A stretch of 64,000 nucleotides of DNA. Origin: Candidatus Kaistella beijingensis. Its GTDB lineage: Bacteria > Bacteroidota > Bacteroidia > Flavobacteriales > Weeksellaceae. Location: NCBI RefSeq assembly GCF_020084865.1, contig NZ_CP071953.1, positions 2,752,192 through 2,816,191 of the forward strand, in the 5' to 3' direction. Position numbers and translations under genes: made by a program. How positions within the stretch are numbered: position 1 is the first letter of the stretch; every line of letters starts with the position of its first letter. Shown here piece by piece: positions 8,405-16,959 of the stretch. Below the pieces are notes generated by a model. That model was not told the DNA's origin. It worked only from the letters and a program-made list of their open reading frames with translations, and did no database searches.

Positions 8405-8767
8405 ATGAAATACATTTGGATCACTTTAGTTGCCGTATTGCTTCTTTTAGGAGGATTTGTTTGGTACAAATATTTTTTCGTTTTCGGTGAAGGAGTGAAA
8501 TCCGGTGTTTTAAATTATGCCGTGAAAAAAGGAAATATTTTTAAAACGTATGAAGGGAAACTCATCCAGGAAGGTTTTGGTCGGGGGAAAACCGGGGCTT
8601 TAACCAGCTATGAGTTCGAATTTTCCATTGAAGATGAAGTGGTATTTAAGCAACTCGAAATGAACAGCGGGAAAACTTTCGACCTTCATTACAAAGAATA
8701 TCATGGCGTTCTACCATGGCGCGGAAACACTACTTATCTCGTTGATAAAGTAATCAACATGAAATAA
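8405..8767 (+). CDS. Small single-pass membrane protein of unknown function
   Basis: 120 residues with one N-terminal membrane segment (WITLVAVLLLLGGFVWYKYFF, about residues 4-24) and a basic, probably periplasmic domain (GVKSGVLNYAVKKGNIFKTYEGKL). Similar Bacteroidetes proteins have, from memory, sometimes been labelled 6-phosphogluconate dehydrogenase. Nothing here resembles that enzyme: there is no Rossmann motif and the length is far too short. Co-transcribed with the acyl-CoA dehydrogenase (26-bp gap). Function not recognised. Confidence 0.8.
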   Translation: MKYIWITLVAVLLLLGGFVWYKYFFVFGEGVKSGVLNYAVKKGNIFKTYEGKLIQEGFGRGKTGALTSYEFEFSIEDEVVFKQLEMNSGKTFDLHYKEYHGVLPWRGNTTYLVDKVINMK

Positions 8768-8768
8768 A

Positions 8769-8805
8769 AAAAATCCTTTCTGATTTGCTTTCAGAAAGGA
8801 TTTTT
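8769..8805. terminator. Bidirectional intrinsic terminator
   Basis: A 15-bp perfect stem (AAAAATCCTTTCTGA and its complement) with a 7-nt loop, flanked by A and T runs. It sits between convergent genes ending at 8767 and 8820. Confidence 0.85.
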
Positions 8806-8819
8806 AAATTTAAACCGCC

Positions 8820-9587
8820 TTATTTTGTAAAATTTAAAGGGTACTTCACGTTCTTGTAAGAATCGATACTCGCTTTTAAAGAACCGACCGCTAATTGTGC
8901 CTGAATTAAAAGCGGGACATAATTTCGGTCGTTACTTACCCACAAAGTCACTCCTTCTTTGTCTTTAAAAACCCGTCCGCTGATTACTTGAGGTACGATT
9001 TTCAGCGCATTTATCTTCCCAAATTTGGTACTGATGTTTTCACTCCCTACAACCCGCAGTTGGAACGGAAACATTTCGTCGTCAATCCAAACATTTAATT
9101 TTTTTACACTTCCGACTTTCAGTTCGCTGTTATCCAAACTCCTCAAATAATAAAAAGCGGAAAGCATGTCTTGAACTCCTTTCACGGAATTCAATGTTCG
9201 TGAGGTGTTTTTTTCTTTATCGGTTAGAATCAGCGTTTGATTATTGTGGTTAAAAACGGTCTCAAAATGTTGGGTATAAGTTCCTTCCTTTACATTTCGC
9301 ACGTAGAAACTCGGTAAACCTGTATTGTAATTAATAAAACTTTCATATACATCTTCCACCTTGAAAAAAGCTCGAACCGCACCGGTTGTTTTTCCTACAC
9401 CTTTTACGTAAAAATGTGGCTGCCCTAGGTAAGTGGTTTTCAAAGTTGTCAAAGTCGCTGTTCCCGCATTAAGAATTCCGTAATGAATTCGGTAATTCAG
9501 TGTTTCACCAGATTGAATGTTATCAAACTTTTGCGGGAATGCAAATGCAAAGAGAAGAACTGTTAATACACTAAAAAATTTTTTCAT
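8820..9587 (-). CDS. DUF3108 domain-containing exported protein
   Basis: 255 residues, starting at the ATG at 9587 with a signal peptide (MKKFFSVLTVLLFAFAFPQ). The body has the DUF3108 pattern: GETLNYRIHYGILNAGTATL near the mature N-terminus, a central SFYVRNVKEG, and a C-terminal LWVSNDRNYVPLLIQAQLAVGS. A longer reading from TTG at 9617 is unlikely because that codon lies inside the -7 box at 9615-9622. The family is periplasmic or envelope-associated and of unknown biochemical role; it probably forms an outer-membrane-facing beta structure. Confidence 0.85.
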   Translation of the reverse strand: MKKFFSVLTVLLFAFAFPQKFDNIQSGETLNYRIHYGILNAGTATLTTLKTTYLGQPHFYVKGVGKTTGAVRAFFKVEDVYESFINYNTGLPSFYVRNVKEGTYTQHFETVFNHNNQTLILTDKEKNTSRTLNSVKGVQDMLSAFYYLRSLDNSELKVGSVKKLNVWIDDEMFPFQLRVVGSENISTKFGKINALKIVPQVISGRVFKDKEGVTLWVSNDRNYVPLLIQAQLAVGSLKASIDSYKNVKYPLNFTK

Positions 9588-9614
9588 GGTGACTATTTTG
9601 CAAAAATTTTGCCA

Positions 9615-9622
9615 CAAATATA
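9615..9622 (-). promoter_or_regulatory. -7 box of the DUF3108 gene
   Basis: TATATTTG on the minus strand, 27 nt upstream of the ATG at 9587. It rules out the longer TTG start. Confidence 0.6.
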
Positions 9623-9694
9623 ATACATTGGTTTCAGTCGTTTTATATATGAGATTTGTCAGTGTTATGTAATCCGCTGTTCTTTTATTTTTCT

Positions 9695-9702
9695 TAAATT
9701 TG
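9695..9702 (+). promoter_or_regulatory. -7 box of the ferredoxin reductase gene
   Basis: TAAATTTG matches TAnnTTTG, 29 nt upstream of the ATG at 9732. Confidence 0.6.
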
Positions 9703-9731
9703 CGAATCTAATTTTTCTAAATATTTCATTA

Positions 9732-10784
9732 ATGATTACCACAGATTTATTAATCATAGGAGCAGGACCAACAGGACTTTTTGCCGTATTTGAGGCAGGT
9801 TTGCTAAAGATGAAATGTCACCTAATCGATGCGCTTCCGCAACCAGGAGGACAATTGACGGAGCTTTATCCCAAAAAACCTATTTTCGATATTCCGGGCT
9901 ATCCTTCCATCAATGCTGGTGAATTGGTAGATAATTTAATGGAGCAGATTAAACAGTTTCAGCCAGGATTTACTTTGGCGGAAACAGCACAAACTTTAAC
10001 GAAATTAGAAGACGGAACTTTTGAAGTCGTTACCAATAAAGGAACTGTTCACAGAGCTAAAGCTGTTGCAATTGCAGGCGGTTTGGGAACTTTTGAACCT
10101 CGAAAACCAACCATCGAAAATATTGCCGATTACGAAGAAAATGGAGTTGAATATTTCATCAAAGATCCTGAACATTTCCGTGGAAAAAAAGTGGTAATTG
10201 CAGGTGGAGGAGATTCTGCTTTGGATTGGAGTATTTTTTTGGCGAATGTAGCCCATGAAGTTACTTTAATCCACAGAAGAAACGAATTCCGCGGTGCTTT
10301 GGATTCGGTGGAGAAAGTGCAACATTTAAAAAATCAAGGAAAAATCAATTTGATTACTCCTGCAGAAGTTGTTGGAATTAAAGGTGACGGTCACGTTTCC
10401 GCAATTACCGTGGAAAAGGAAGGTGAAACTTTTGATGTAGAAACTGACTATTTCGTTCCACTTTTCGGATTGACTCCAAAATTGGGAGATATCGCCAATT
10501 GGGGATTAGAAATTGAAAAGAACGCAATCGTTGTAAATAACGCTTTAGATTATCAAACCAATATTCCTGGAGTTTATGCAATTGGCGACGTGAATACCTA
10601 TCCAGGAAAATTGAAACTGATTTTATGTGGTTTTCATGAGGCAACTTTGATGTGTCAAAGTGTTTACAACATGCTGAATCCAGGCAAAAAATATGTCTTG
10701 AAATATACAACTGTAAGTGGAGTGGATGGTTTCGACGGAAGTAGAAAAGAAGCGGAAAAAGCAGTCGTAATGAAAATCGATTAA
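9732..10784 (+). CDS. Thioredoxin reductase-like ferredoxin-NADP+ reductase
   Basis: A 350-residue FAD/NAD(P)H oxidoreductase. The N-terminal dinucleotide motif GAGPTGLFAVFEAG (from about residue 9) is followed by LPQPGGQLTELYP. The second Rossmann motif is AGGGDSALDW, and IPGVYAIGDV closes the FAD domain. The CxxC pair of true thioredoxin reductases is absent, which is the hallmark of the TrxR-like FNR group (B. subtilis YumC type). The 2Fe-2S ferredoxin at 11017 on the same strand is the natural electron partner, although a repeat-rich 232-bp gap separates them. Confidence 0.92.
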   Translation: MITTDLLIIGAGPTGLFAVFEAGLLKMKCHLIDALPQPGGQLTELYPKKPIFDIPGYPSINAGELVDNLMEQIKQFQPGFTLAETAQTLTKLEDGTFEVVTNKGTVHRAKAVAIAGGLGTFEPRKPTIENIADYEENGVEYFIKDPEHFRGKKVVIAGGGDSALDWSIFLANVAHEVTLIHRRNEFRGALDSVEKVQHLKNQGKINLITPAEVVGIKGDGHVSAITVEKEGETFDVETDYFVPLFGLTPKLGDIANWGLEIEKNAIVVNNALDYQTNIPGVYAIGDVNTYPGKLKLILCGFHEATLMCQSVYNMLNPGKKYVLKYTTVSGVDGFDGSRKEAEKAVVMKID

Positions 10785-10785
10785 A

Positions 10786-10817
10786 AGCTGCAAGTCGGAA
10801 GATGGAAGCTGGATGGT
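10786..10817. repeat. Degenerate intergenic repeat, family B (GGAAGATGGAAGCTGGA)
   Basis: Reads GCTGCAAGTCGGAAGATGGAAGCTGGATGG. Similar words occur at 23453-23481, 24813-24850, 47131-47160, inverted at 31996-32019 and 28321-28342. Confidence 0.5.
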
Positions 10818-10841
10818 ACAAAAGTTCTCTCATGAATAAGA

Positions 10842-10972
10842 TTTCTCACTTCGTTCGAAATGACAATATTGTCATTTTTTGAGAGAGGGATTTGGAGCGG
10901 CGGCGAAGCCGCCGCTCCAAATCCCAACAATATTTTAGAAAGGGCGATTGTCATTCCGAGCGAAGCGAGGAA
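10842..10972. repeat. Composite palindromic element with a GC-rich core hairpin
   Basis: Two 24-nt outer arms (10842-10865 and 10949-10972) are inverted copies matching at 20 of 24 positions. Between them is a perfect 18-bp hairpin, GGGATTTGGAGCGGCGGC with a GAA loop (10887-10925), plus a 14-bp palindrome TGACAATATTGTCA (10861-10874). The core is about 70 percent GC in an AT-rich genome. No ORF is present. This looks like a miniature inverted-repeat or REP-like element inserted between the reductase and ferredoxin genes. Confidence 0.7.
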
Positions 10973-11016
10973 ACAAAAAAATTATTAATTTTTCATTATT
11001 CATTATTATTTAAAAA

Positions 11017-11352
11017 ATGTCTTTAGATATAAACCTAAAAATCACAGACCGAAACGGCGACCTTCATGAAGTTGTCGCACCAACCGACATGTCGATGAAT
11101 TTAATGGAAGTCATCCGTTCCTACGAACTGGCGGAAGAAGGAACCATCGGAGTTTGCGGTGGAATGGCGATGTGCGCTTCTTGTCAGGTTTATGTTTTGA
11201 ATGGCGAAGAAAAATTACAGGAAATGGGAGCTGAAGAAGACGCGATGTTGGCTGAAGCTTTTCATGTGGAACCCAATTCCCGGCTCGGTTGCCAAATCCA
11301 CATCACCGAAGAAATCGAAGGTTTGGAAGTGGAGATTGCGCCGTATCCCTAA
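11017..11352 (+). CDS. 2Fe-2S ferredoxin (adrenodoxin/Isc Fdx type)
   Basis: 111 residues with the vertebrate/ISC-type 2Fe-2S ligand set: CGGMAMCASC (C-x5-C-x2-C, about residues 44-53) and a distal Cys in RLGCQIH. The N-terminal beta-grasp strand and the acidic segment EEGTIGVCGG are typical. It probably accepts electrons from the reductase at 9732 and serves Fe-S assembly or a monooxygenase; no P450 is nearby. Upstream 10980-11013 is a family H AT-repeat (ATTATTC units). Confidence 0.92.
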   Translation: MSLDINLKITDRNGDLHEVVAPTDMSMNLMEVIRSYELAEEGTIGVCGGMAMCASCQVYVLNGEEKLQEMGAEEDAMLAEAFHVEPNSRLGCQIHITEEIEGLEVEIAPYP

Positions 11353-11390
11353 ACAATAGCCAAGTAACAAGAGCAAGGAAACAAGTCGTC

Positions 11391-11432
11391 AATTGTGAAT
11401 TTTTCCTTCAAAGAGTGAATGGTGAATTTTTT
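11391..11432. repeat. Degenerate intergenic repeats, families I and D
   Basis: Positions 11356-11384 carry CCAAGTAACAAGAGCAAGG (family I, inverted). Positions 11391-11432 carry AATTGTGAATTTTTCC and GAGTGAATGGTGAAT (family D). They lie between convergent ferredoxin and DUF4256 genes, where no clear terminator stem was found. Confidence 0.4.
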
Positions 11433-11519
11433 CCGCTCTAAGAATTAGCTGCAAAGCAAATTCAGTCTGAAAGATATTCATTGACGAAGTCAAATTCGCA
11501 ACAACACACCCACAAAAAA

Positions 11520-12053
11520 TCACACTCTCAAAACTCCCCGAAAACCTCTCGCTGCGTAATAAGATTCCGCCCCGTTGTGGTAAATAAAGACGGTTCCGAA
11601 ACGGTAATCCCCAAAAATAGCTCCACCTAATTTTCTGATTTTTTCAGGCGTTTTCAGCCAACTTGAAGTTTTAGAATCAAATTCGCCAAGTGTTTGTAAA
11701 TGGCGATATTCTTCTTCGTTTAGAATTTCAATTCCCAAAGATTTTGCAAATTCTGTTGCCGAGTTTTTTGGTTTGTTTTCTTTCCGTTTATCGAGTGCTT
11801 CTTGGTCGTAGCAAAAACTTCTTCTTTCTTTCGGACTTTCAGGGGAACAATCATAGAACAAAAATTCGCCATTTTCAAAACCTACAACATCCGGTTCACC
11901 GCCGGTTTCTTCCATTTTTTGGAGGGATTCTAATTTCTTTGGATTGGCTTCGAGTTTTTTTTGAACATCATCCCATTTTAAATTTTGATGACGATTCAGA
12001 TTTTTTTCGAAACGGCTTTTTAGAATGTTAAGTAAGTCTTCAAAGTTTTTCAT
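11520..12053 (-). CDS. DUF4256 domain-containing protein
   Basis: 177 residues, full length for this conserved cytoplasmic family. Diagnostic stretches are SRFEKNLNRHQNLKWDDVQ near the N-terminus, MEETGGEPDVVGFENGEFLF, YDCSPESPKERRSFCYDQEA, and the C-terminal VFIYHNGAESYYAARGFRG. The family has no known biochemical role. The start is the ATG at 12053. It is probably monocistronic, because a pepD terminator lies just upstream at 12075. Confidence 0.88.
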   Translation of the reverse strand: MKNFEDLLNILKSRFEKNLNRHQNLKWDDVQKKLEANPKKLESLQKMEETGGEPDVVGFENGEFLFYDCSPESPKERRSFCYDQEALDKRKENKPKNSATEFAKSLGIEILNEEEYRHLQTLGEFDSKTSSWLKTPEKIRKLGGAIFGDYRFGTVFIYHNGAESYYAARGFRGVLRV

Positions 12054-12074
12054 GAATATTTTGGTTATGAAAAA

Positions 12075-12107
12075 AGTGCAGTTAAAAAAATAAATTTCAA
12101 CTGCACT
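12075..12107 (-). terminator. Terminator of pepD
   Basis: A 9-bp stem AGTGCAGTT/AACTGCACT around an A/T-rich loop. It has a T run on the minus strand after the stop codon at 12134. Confidence 0.65.
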
Positions 12108-12133
12108 AATGTATTCATTCTTAAGTATTATTA

Positions 12134-13579
12134 TTAATTTTTTGCAGGAATGTCCGCCAAAATCTCCTTCAAAAATCCCCAGAATTTCTGCACCGACGGA
12201 ATATTCGCTTTTTCATCCGGCGAATGCGCTCCACGAATGGTGGGTCCGAAACTCACCATTTCCATTTCGGGATAGTTTGCACCGATAATTCCACATTCCA
12301 AACCTGCGTGACAGGCGACAACATGTGGTTTTGAACCGAAATCTTTTTCATAGATTGTTTCCATTAATTTCACGATTTCTGAACCGGGTTTTGGTTTCCA
12401 TCCTGGATAAGATCCGCTGAATTCCACGTTCATTCCCGCCAATTCGCAAACGGCTTTCAATTGTTCAGCCACCGCAAATTTTGTGGATTCTACAGAAGAA
12501 CGGGAAAGATTTAATATTTTCAGTTCTCCGTTTTTTAACTCAACTCTTGCTACGTTGTTTGATGCTTCCACCAAATCTGCAACATCGGGCGACATTCTGT
12601 AAACGCCGTTGTGTAAAGCTTTTAATGCTAAAATAATTCTCGCTGAATTTTCTTCAGAAATCGCTTTTTCAGGAGTAGAGAAAGTTTCAATATTAATCGC
12701 CAAATCCTTTTCAACATCGGCAAACTCTTCCAAAATTGCTTTTCTTAAAACATTTGCATCTTCAATAAACTCAATCGAATTTCTTACCGATAAAACTGCA
12801 AACGCCTCTCGCGGAATCGCGTTTCTCAAACCACCGCCATCAATAGAAATCAACTGTATATTTTGGCTGTAAAGTCCTGTAAATAAAAGTCTTCCCAAAA
12901 TCACATTCGCATTTCCGAAACCTTTGTGGATGTCCATTCCGGAATGGCCGCCTTGCAAACCTTTAATTTCAATTTTTATGATTTGTCCTTTAGATTCTTC
13001 CAATTCGTAATTTTGAGTGGCGGTTACATCAATTCCACCTGCACAACCGATATCGATTTCGTCATCTTCTTCGGTGTCGAGATTCAGTAAAATTTGTCCC
13101 TGAAGTTGACCCGGCTTCAATCCCATTGCTCCGGTCATTCCCGTTTCTTCATCAATCGTAAAAAGTGCTTCCAAAGCAGGATGAGGAATATCATTGCTTT
13201 CCAAAATCGACATGATTGCAGCGACTCCTAAACCATTGTCCGCTCCTAAAGTGGTTCCTTTTGCTTTCACCCAGTCTCCATCCACTTCCATTTCAATTCC
13301 CTGCGTTTCGAAATCGAAATTGATATCGCTGTTTTTTTGGCAAACCATGTCAAGATGCGATTGCAATACGATGGATTTTCTATCTTCCATTCCCGAAGTT
13401 GCGGGTTTTTTGATGATGACGTTTCCTATTTCGTCCACGTTGGTTTCCAGACCAAGATTTTCGCAGAAATTTTTAATGAATTCGATCACTTTTCCTTCTT
13501 TTTTTGAAGGTCTTGGAACAGCGTTCAATGCTGCGAAATTTTTCCAGATTATTTGGGGTTCGAGCTGTGTAATTTCCAT
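12134..13579 (-). CDS. pepD: Aminoacyl-histidine dipeptidase (M20 family, PepD)
   Basis: A 481-residue di-zinc cytosolic dipeptidase that splits Xaa-His and related dipeptides. Metal-site motifs in order are LQSHLDMVC (about residue 71), GADNGLGVAAIM, the catalytic Glu motif TIDEETGMTGAMG and LNLDTEEDDEIDIG. A lid/dimerisation domain (GGHSGMDIHKGFGNA) follows, and the C-terminal metal ligand region is MVSFGPTIRGAHSPDEK. Length matches the E. coli enzyme (485). Start ATG at 13579 with a -7 box upstream. Confidence 0.93.
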   Translation of the reverse strand: MEITQLEPQIIWKNFAALNAVPRPSKKEGKVIEFIKNFCENLGLETNVDEIGNVIIKKPATSGMEDRKSIVLQSHLDMVCQKNSDINFDFETQGIEMEVDGDWVKAKGTTLGADNGLGVAAIMSILESNDIPHPALEALFTIDEETGMTGAMGLKPGQLQGQILLNLDTEEDDEIDIGCAGGIDVTATQNYELEESKGQIIKIEIKGLQGGHSGMDIHKGFGNANVILGRLLFTGLYSQNIQLISIDGGGLRNAIPREAFAVLSVRNSIEFIEDANVLRKAILEEFADVEKDLAINIETFSTPEKAISEENSARIILALKALHNGVYRMSPDVADLVEASNNVARVELKNGELKILNLSRSSVESTKFAVAEQLKAVCELAGMNVEFSGSYPGWKPKPGSEIVKLMETIYEKDFGSKPHVVACHAGLECGIIGANYPEMEMVSFGPTIRGAHSPDEKANIPSVQKFWGFLKEILADIPAKN

Positions 13580-13595
13580 AGAATTTTATTTATCC

Positions 13596-13603
13596 CAAAT
13601 TTA
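13596..13603 (-). promoter_or_regulatory. -7 box of pepD
   Basis: TAAATTTG on the minus strand, 16 nt upstream of the pepD ATG. Confidence 0.6.
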
Positions 13604-13612
13604 CGAATAAAA

Positions 13613-13638
13613 AATGCTCCCTAAAAAACGGAAGCATT
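13613..13638 (-). terminator. Terminator of the LURP-one-like gene
   Basis: AATGCTTCC/GGAGCATT stem (one bulge), followed by a T run on the minus strand downstream of the stop at 13660. It sits next to the pepD -7 box. Confidence 0.6.
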
Positions 13639-13659
13639 AATTTTTGTTCAATGTCTTTT

Positions 13660-14265
13660 TTAACCTCTTTCTCTTTCTAAAAGAACCATCATGAGGAAAG
13701 ATAAAATAACGAGTGATTCGTCCTCATCGTCGATATCGATCAATCTGTCGAGCTGGAATCGCCTTCCGATAAGCGAAGGCATTTTCTTTAGTTTGAAGTA
13801 TTCTTTTCCCGACGCATCTTTCACCGTGTAGGAAGGATTCAGAAAATATCCGGTAAACATTCCAATAATAGGTATTTCACCTACGAAACTGTCCCAAATT
13901 TTGATCCAAGCATTGTCTTCGTTGATCTGAAATTTTATTTTTTCATTCCCGTCAATGATATCGTATTGAGATTTCCAAATAGAGCGCATTCCTTTTCTGG
14001 CAAGTCTTCCAAGGTTTTTATGGGTCGATAAATCCGTCATTGAATAACTTGCGTTGAAATCTAACCAACGATCCGCCTTGATTCTGAACAATTCCTGCGA
14101 TTTACTTTCATCATTGAAAACGATCACATCTTCTTTTAATTTGAACATTTTTTCACGAACATACGCTACATAGTTCCCGTGTCGGTCGGTAATATTGAAA
14201 TCGCTGGAAAGCGTGGTGATTTTGAATTTAAAATCGAGAGGATAATTTAAGTTTTTAAGAATCAT
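13660..14265 (-). CDS. LURP-one/Tubby-C-like protein
   Basis: 201 residues without signal peptide. Alternating beta-strand pattern and phrases such as FNITDRHGNYVAYVREKMFKL, FRIKADRWLDFNASYSMTD and YDIIDGNEKIKFQINEDNAW resemble the LURP-one-related family, built on a Tubby C-terminal/scramblase-like beta-barrel. A hydrophobic stretch (PIIGMFTGYFLNPSY) could be the central helix of that fold. No enzyme motif is seen. Role unknown; membrane or lipid association is plausible. Divergent from recR. Confidence 0.6.
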   Translation of the reverse strand: MILKNLNYPLDFKFKITTLSSDFNITDRHGNYVAYVREKMFKLKEDVIVFNDESKSQELFRIKADRWLDFNASYSMTDLSTHKNLGRLARKGMRSIWKSQYDIIDGNEKIKFQINEDNAWIKIWDSFVGEIPIIGMFTGYFLNPSYTVKDASGKEYFKLKKMPSLIGRRFQLDRLIDIDDEDESLVILSFLMMVLLERERG

Positions 14266-14326
14266 AGAGGTTGTTTTTTCAAAGGTAATAAAACGGACTA
14301 AACTTGCAGTTTGAGATATTAAATTT

Positions 14327-14334
14327 TATTTTTG
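14327..14334 (+). promoter_or_regulatory. -7 box of recR (leaderless arrangement)
   Basis: TATTTTTG ends only 4 nt before the ATG at 14339. A TTG at 14304-14306 gives a 20-nt spacer to a possible -33 site. The transcript would start at or next to the ATG. Confidence 0.6.
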
Positions 14335-14338
14335 CGAA

Positions 14339-14950
14339 ATGGATTATCCTAGCAAAGTTTTGGCAAAAGCAGTGGAGGAAATTTCGGGACTTCCCGGAAT
14401 CGGCAAAAAAACCGCATTGCGACTGGCTTTACATTTATTGAAGCAGCCCGAAAGTCAGGCAATCGTTTTGGGTGAATCTTTGCAGAAATTGGTTGTAGAT
14501 ATTAAATATTGCAAGGAATGCCACAATTTTTCTGACTCAGAAATTTGCGAAATCTGCGCAAACCCAAAAAGAAATGATGAGATTCTTTGCATCGTAGAAG
14601 ATGTTCGCGATGTGATGGCGATTGAAAACACCAATAAGTTCCGTGGAAAATACTTGGTTTTGGGCGGCAAAATTTCACCGATGGAAGGAATCGGTCCCAA
14701 TCAATTAAATATTTCATCTATCGAAAAAAAATTGCAGGAAGGATACATCAAAGAACTGATTTTCGCTTTAAGCGCAACGATGGAAGGCGATACCACTGCT
14801 TATTACATCTATAAAAAATTCAAAAATTTTGAGGTGAATTTTTCAACCATCGCACGCGGAATTTCTGTTGGCGACGAGTTGGAATATGCCGATGAAATTT
14901 CGTTGGGAAGATCTATTCAGAACAGATTACCGTACAATGAAGCAGGATAA
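14339..14950 (+). CDS. recR: Recombination mediator protein RecR
   Basis: A 203-residue RecFOR-pathway protein that loads RecA at gaps. The N-terminal helix-hairpin-helix is [17 protein letters not shown] (about residues 18-34). The zinc finger is [16 protein letters not shown] (about 57-72). The Toprim domain starts at [15 protein letters not shown], and the C-terminal Walker-B-like region contains [13 protein letters not shown]. Length is typical. The apparently leaderless mRNA may also carry the glycan genes, which start 9 bp downstream. Confidence 0.97.
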   Translation: MDYPSKVLAKAVEEISGLPGIGKKTALRLALHLLKQPESQAIVLGESLQKLVVDIKYCKECHNFSDSEICEICANPKRNDEILCIVEDVRDVMAIENTNKFRGKYLVLGGKISPMEGIGPNQLNISSIEKKLQEGYIKELIFALSATMEGDTTAYYIYKKFKNFEVNFSTIARGISVGDELEYADEISLGRSIQNRLPYNEAG

Positions 14951-14959
14951 ATAGATTTT

Positions 14960-16135
14960 ATGATGGGAAAAATTTTATCCTTTAACTCCGAAAAATCCAC
15001 CTTCTTTTTAAGATACTTCATATTCTTTTTTGTGAACGGACTCTTCATTATAAAATACGGAAGCGAACATTTTTCTGCTCTTCAAGCTTCAGCATTTCTT
15101 TTTTTGTATATCATTTTTTTTTCAGGGTTTATATTTCTAGTAAAAAAGATTATTCTAAAGGATTCTGTTTTTAAAATATTGTTTTGGTTGATTGTTCCGC
15201 TGTTTTTCTTATGCACCGTTTATATCAACAGAATGGTTGATTCTCAAAATTTAATGACCGATCGGTGGGCGGCAATGGAAATCAGCATCAATGCAATTTT
15301 ACGAGGCGAATATCCATACAATATTGTTGATTTTCAAGGGAATGAATCTTCTAATCTGCCTGTTTTGGTTCTATTGGGAATGCCTTTTTATTTGCTTTTT
15401 GGGAGCGTTGGTTATTTGCAATGTTTTGTTTTTGTATTATTTTCGTTGATTGTTTTTAAATTTTTTAAAAATTATCGAGAACGAGTTGTGGCCATTTGTT
15501 TACTCATTTTTTCACCGTCTTATCTTTATGAGATTTATACGAAAAGTGACTTATTTTCAAACTTCATTATTGCGGTCGGAGCGATTCTTTTTCTTTGGAA
15601 ATACTTCATTAAATCGACAAAATTAAGATATGAATATGTTGCAATTATTGCAGCTTTGCTTCTATTGACGAGGATTCCGATACTTTTTCCTTTAATGATA
15701 CTTTTGCTCCGTAAAGTTTATTTTTTAAGTTTTAGACAGAAAGTTATTTTCGGTTCAGTTTTAATATTAACAACGATCCCGTTTCTGATTTGGTTTTTCT
15801 TGCCGGCAGAAAGTTGGGAACTGATAAAATATCACAATCCTTTTCAATTGCAGAGCAAACAACCTGTTTTTTTTAGTTTTTTTTTCTTCACTTTAGCGGG
15901 AATTTTATCCTTTAAAGTAAAGAATGTTAAAAACGTGCTTGATTACAGTTCATTTGTTTTGTTCTTTTCCGTAATGTCGGTTTTTTTATTGATGATTTAT
16001 TGGTACGGATTGAAATCTGTTTTTTTTGAATCCGGTTTTGATATCAGTTATTTCAATGTGGCGATGCCATTTTTTATTTTGAGTTTACCCTTGAATAACA
16101 GTATTTTGGGGAAGGAAGCACTACTAAAAATTTAG
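14960..16135 (+). CDS. Multi-pass membrane protein, probable GT-C-like glycosyltransferase or mannosyltransferase
   Basis: 391 residues with about ten hydrophobic segments. A periplasmic-loop motif near residue 93, MTDRWAAMEISINAILRGEYPYN, is the kind of DR(W/Y)..RG.(Y/F)PY segment seen in lipid-linked-sugar GT-C enzymes. It heads a four-gene surface-glycan cassette, 9 bp after recR. Codon use is more AT-rich and Phe/Ile-heavy than its neighbours. Alternative: an O-antigen-related membrane protein of another kind. Start ATG at 14960 or 14963. Confidence 0.65.
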   Translation: MMGKILSFNSEKSTFFLRYFIFFFVNGLFIIKYGSEHFSALQASAFLFLYIIFFSGFIFLVKKIILKDSVFKILFWLIVPLFFLCTVYINRMVDSQNLMTDRWAAMEISINAILRGEYPYNIVDFQGNESSNLPVLVLLGMPFYLLFGSVGYLQCFVFVLFSLIVFKFFKNYRERVVAICLLIFSPSYLYEIYTKSDLFSNFIIAVGAILFLWKYFIKSTKLRYEYVAIIAALLLLTRIPILFPLMILLLRKVYFLSFRQKVIFGSVLILTTIPFLIWFFLPAESWELIKYHNPFQLQSKQPVFFSFFFFTLAGILSFKVKNVKNVLDYSSFVLFFSVMSVFLLMIYWYGLKSVFFESGFDISYFNVAMPFFILSLPLNNSILGKEALLKI

Positions 16136-16137
16136 GG

Positions 16138-16953
16138 ATGAAAAAGATAATTTCCGTTGTTTTGCCGGTTTACAATTCATCACAAACAGTAGTGAAAGCT
16201 CTAAATAGTGTCAAAAATCAAACTTTTGGCAGTAAGAATTTTGAAATAATCATCGTCAATGACGGTTCTACTGATGAAAGTTTAAACATTGTTGAAAAAT
16301 ATAAGGCGAAAAATCCGACACTGAACATTTCTATTTTTAGCCAAAAAAACGGTGGAGTTTCAAGTGCGAGAAATACAGCGCTAAAAATTGCTGAAGGCGA
16401 CTACATCGCTTTATTGGATGCAGATGACGAATGGTTGCCGACAAAAATTGAAAAGCAAATAAATCTACTTGAAAATAAAGAATTGCACATCGATTTTTTA
16501 TCCGTAAAAAGAACAAATCAGAAAATACTTTATCCCTACAAGGTAAAAGACGGATTGGCTGAAATCACTTTCAGAAAGCTGTTAATTAGAAACGAGGCTC
16601 AACCTTCAACCGTTGTTTTTAAAAGAAAAGTTTTGGAAAATACGGGGCTTTTTAACGAAACGCAGCGTTATGCGGAAGACATTAATTATTGGCTGAAAGT
16701 TTCTCTTAACAATAAAATGTTTATTTTAGATGAAGAATTGTTGCTTGCAGGTGAAGGAAAAAGAACGTTCGGAATTTCTGGGCTTTCTGCAAATTTGTCA
16801 GAAATGGAGAAAGGTTTTCACCGTAATTTGAAAGAAATCTTCGAGATGAAAAAGCTATCGCCAATTGAATATCAACTTTATCGAATATTTTACAGAATTA
16901 AATACATCATTCGGATCTCCCGAAACAAATTCCTGAAATTGCAGGGAAAATAG
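16138..16953 (+). CDS. Family 2 glycosyltransferase
   Basis: A 271-residue inverting GT-A enzyme of the cytoplasmic membrane face. Typical motifs are the N-terminal SVVLPVYNSSQTVVKAL, the nucleotide-binding IVNDGSTDES (about residue 42), GGVSSARNTAL, and the metal-binding DxD as LLDADDEWLP (about residue 95). ETQRYAEDINYWLKV carries the likely acceptor-side acidic ED. It begins 2 bp after the preceding stop and is translationally coupled. Sugar donor and acceptor cannot be inferred. Confidence 0.92.
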   Translation: MKKIISVVLPVYNSSQTVVKALNSVKNQTFGSKNFEIIIVNDGSTDESLNIVEKYKAKNPTLNISIFSQKNGGVSSARNTALKIAEGDYIALLDADDEWLPTKIEKQINLLENKELHIDFLSVKRTNQKILYPYKVKDGLAEITFRKLLIRNEAQPSTVVFKRKVLENTGLFNETQRYAEDINYWLKVSLNNKMFILDEELLLAGEGKRTFGISGLSANLSEMEKGFHRNLKEIFEMKKLSPIEYQLYRIFYRIKYIIRISRNKFLKLQGK

Positions 16954-16959
16954 AAAATA

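Noticed and set aside
8405..8767. 6-phosphogluconate dehydrogenase label for the 120-residue protein
   Set aside because: No Rossmann motif and far too short; it is a single-pass membrane protein.
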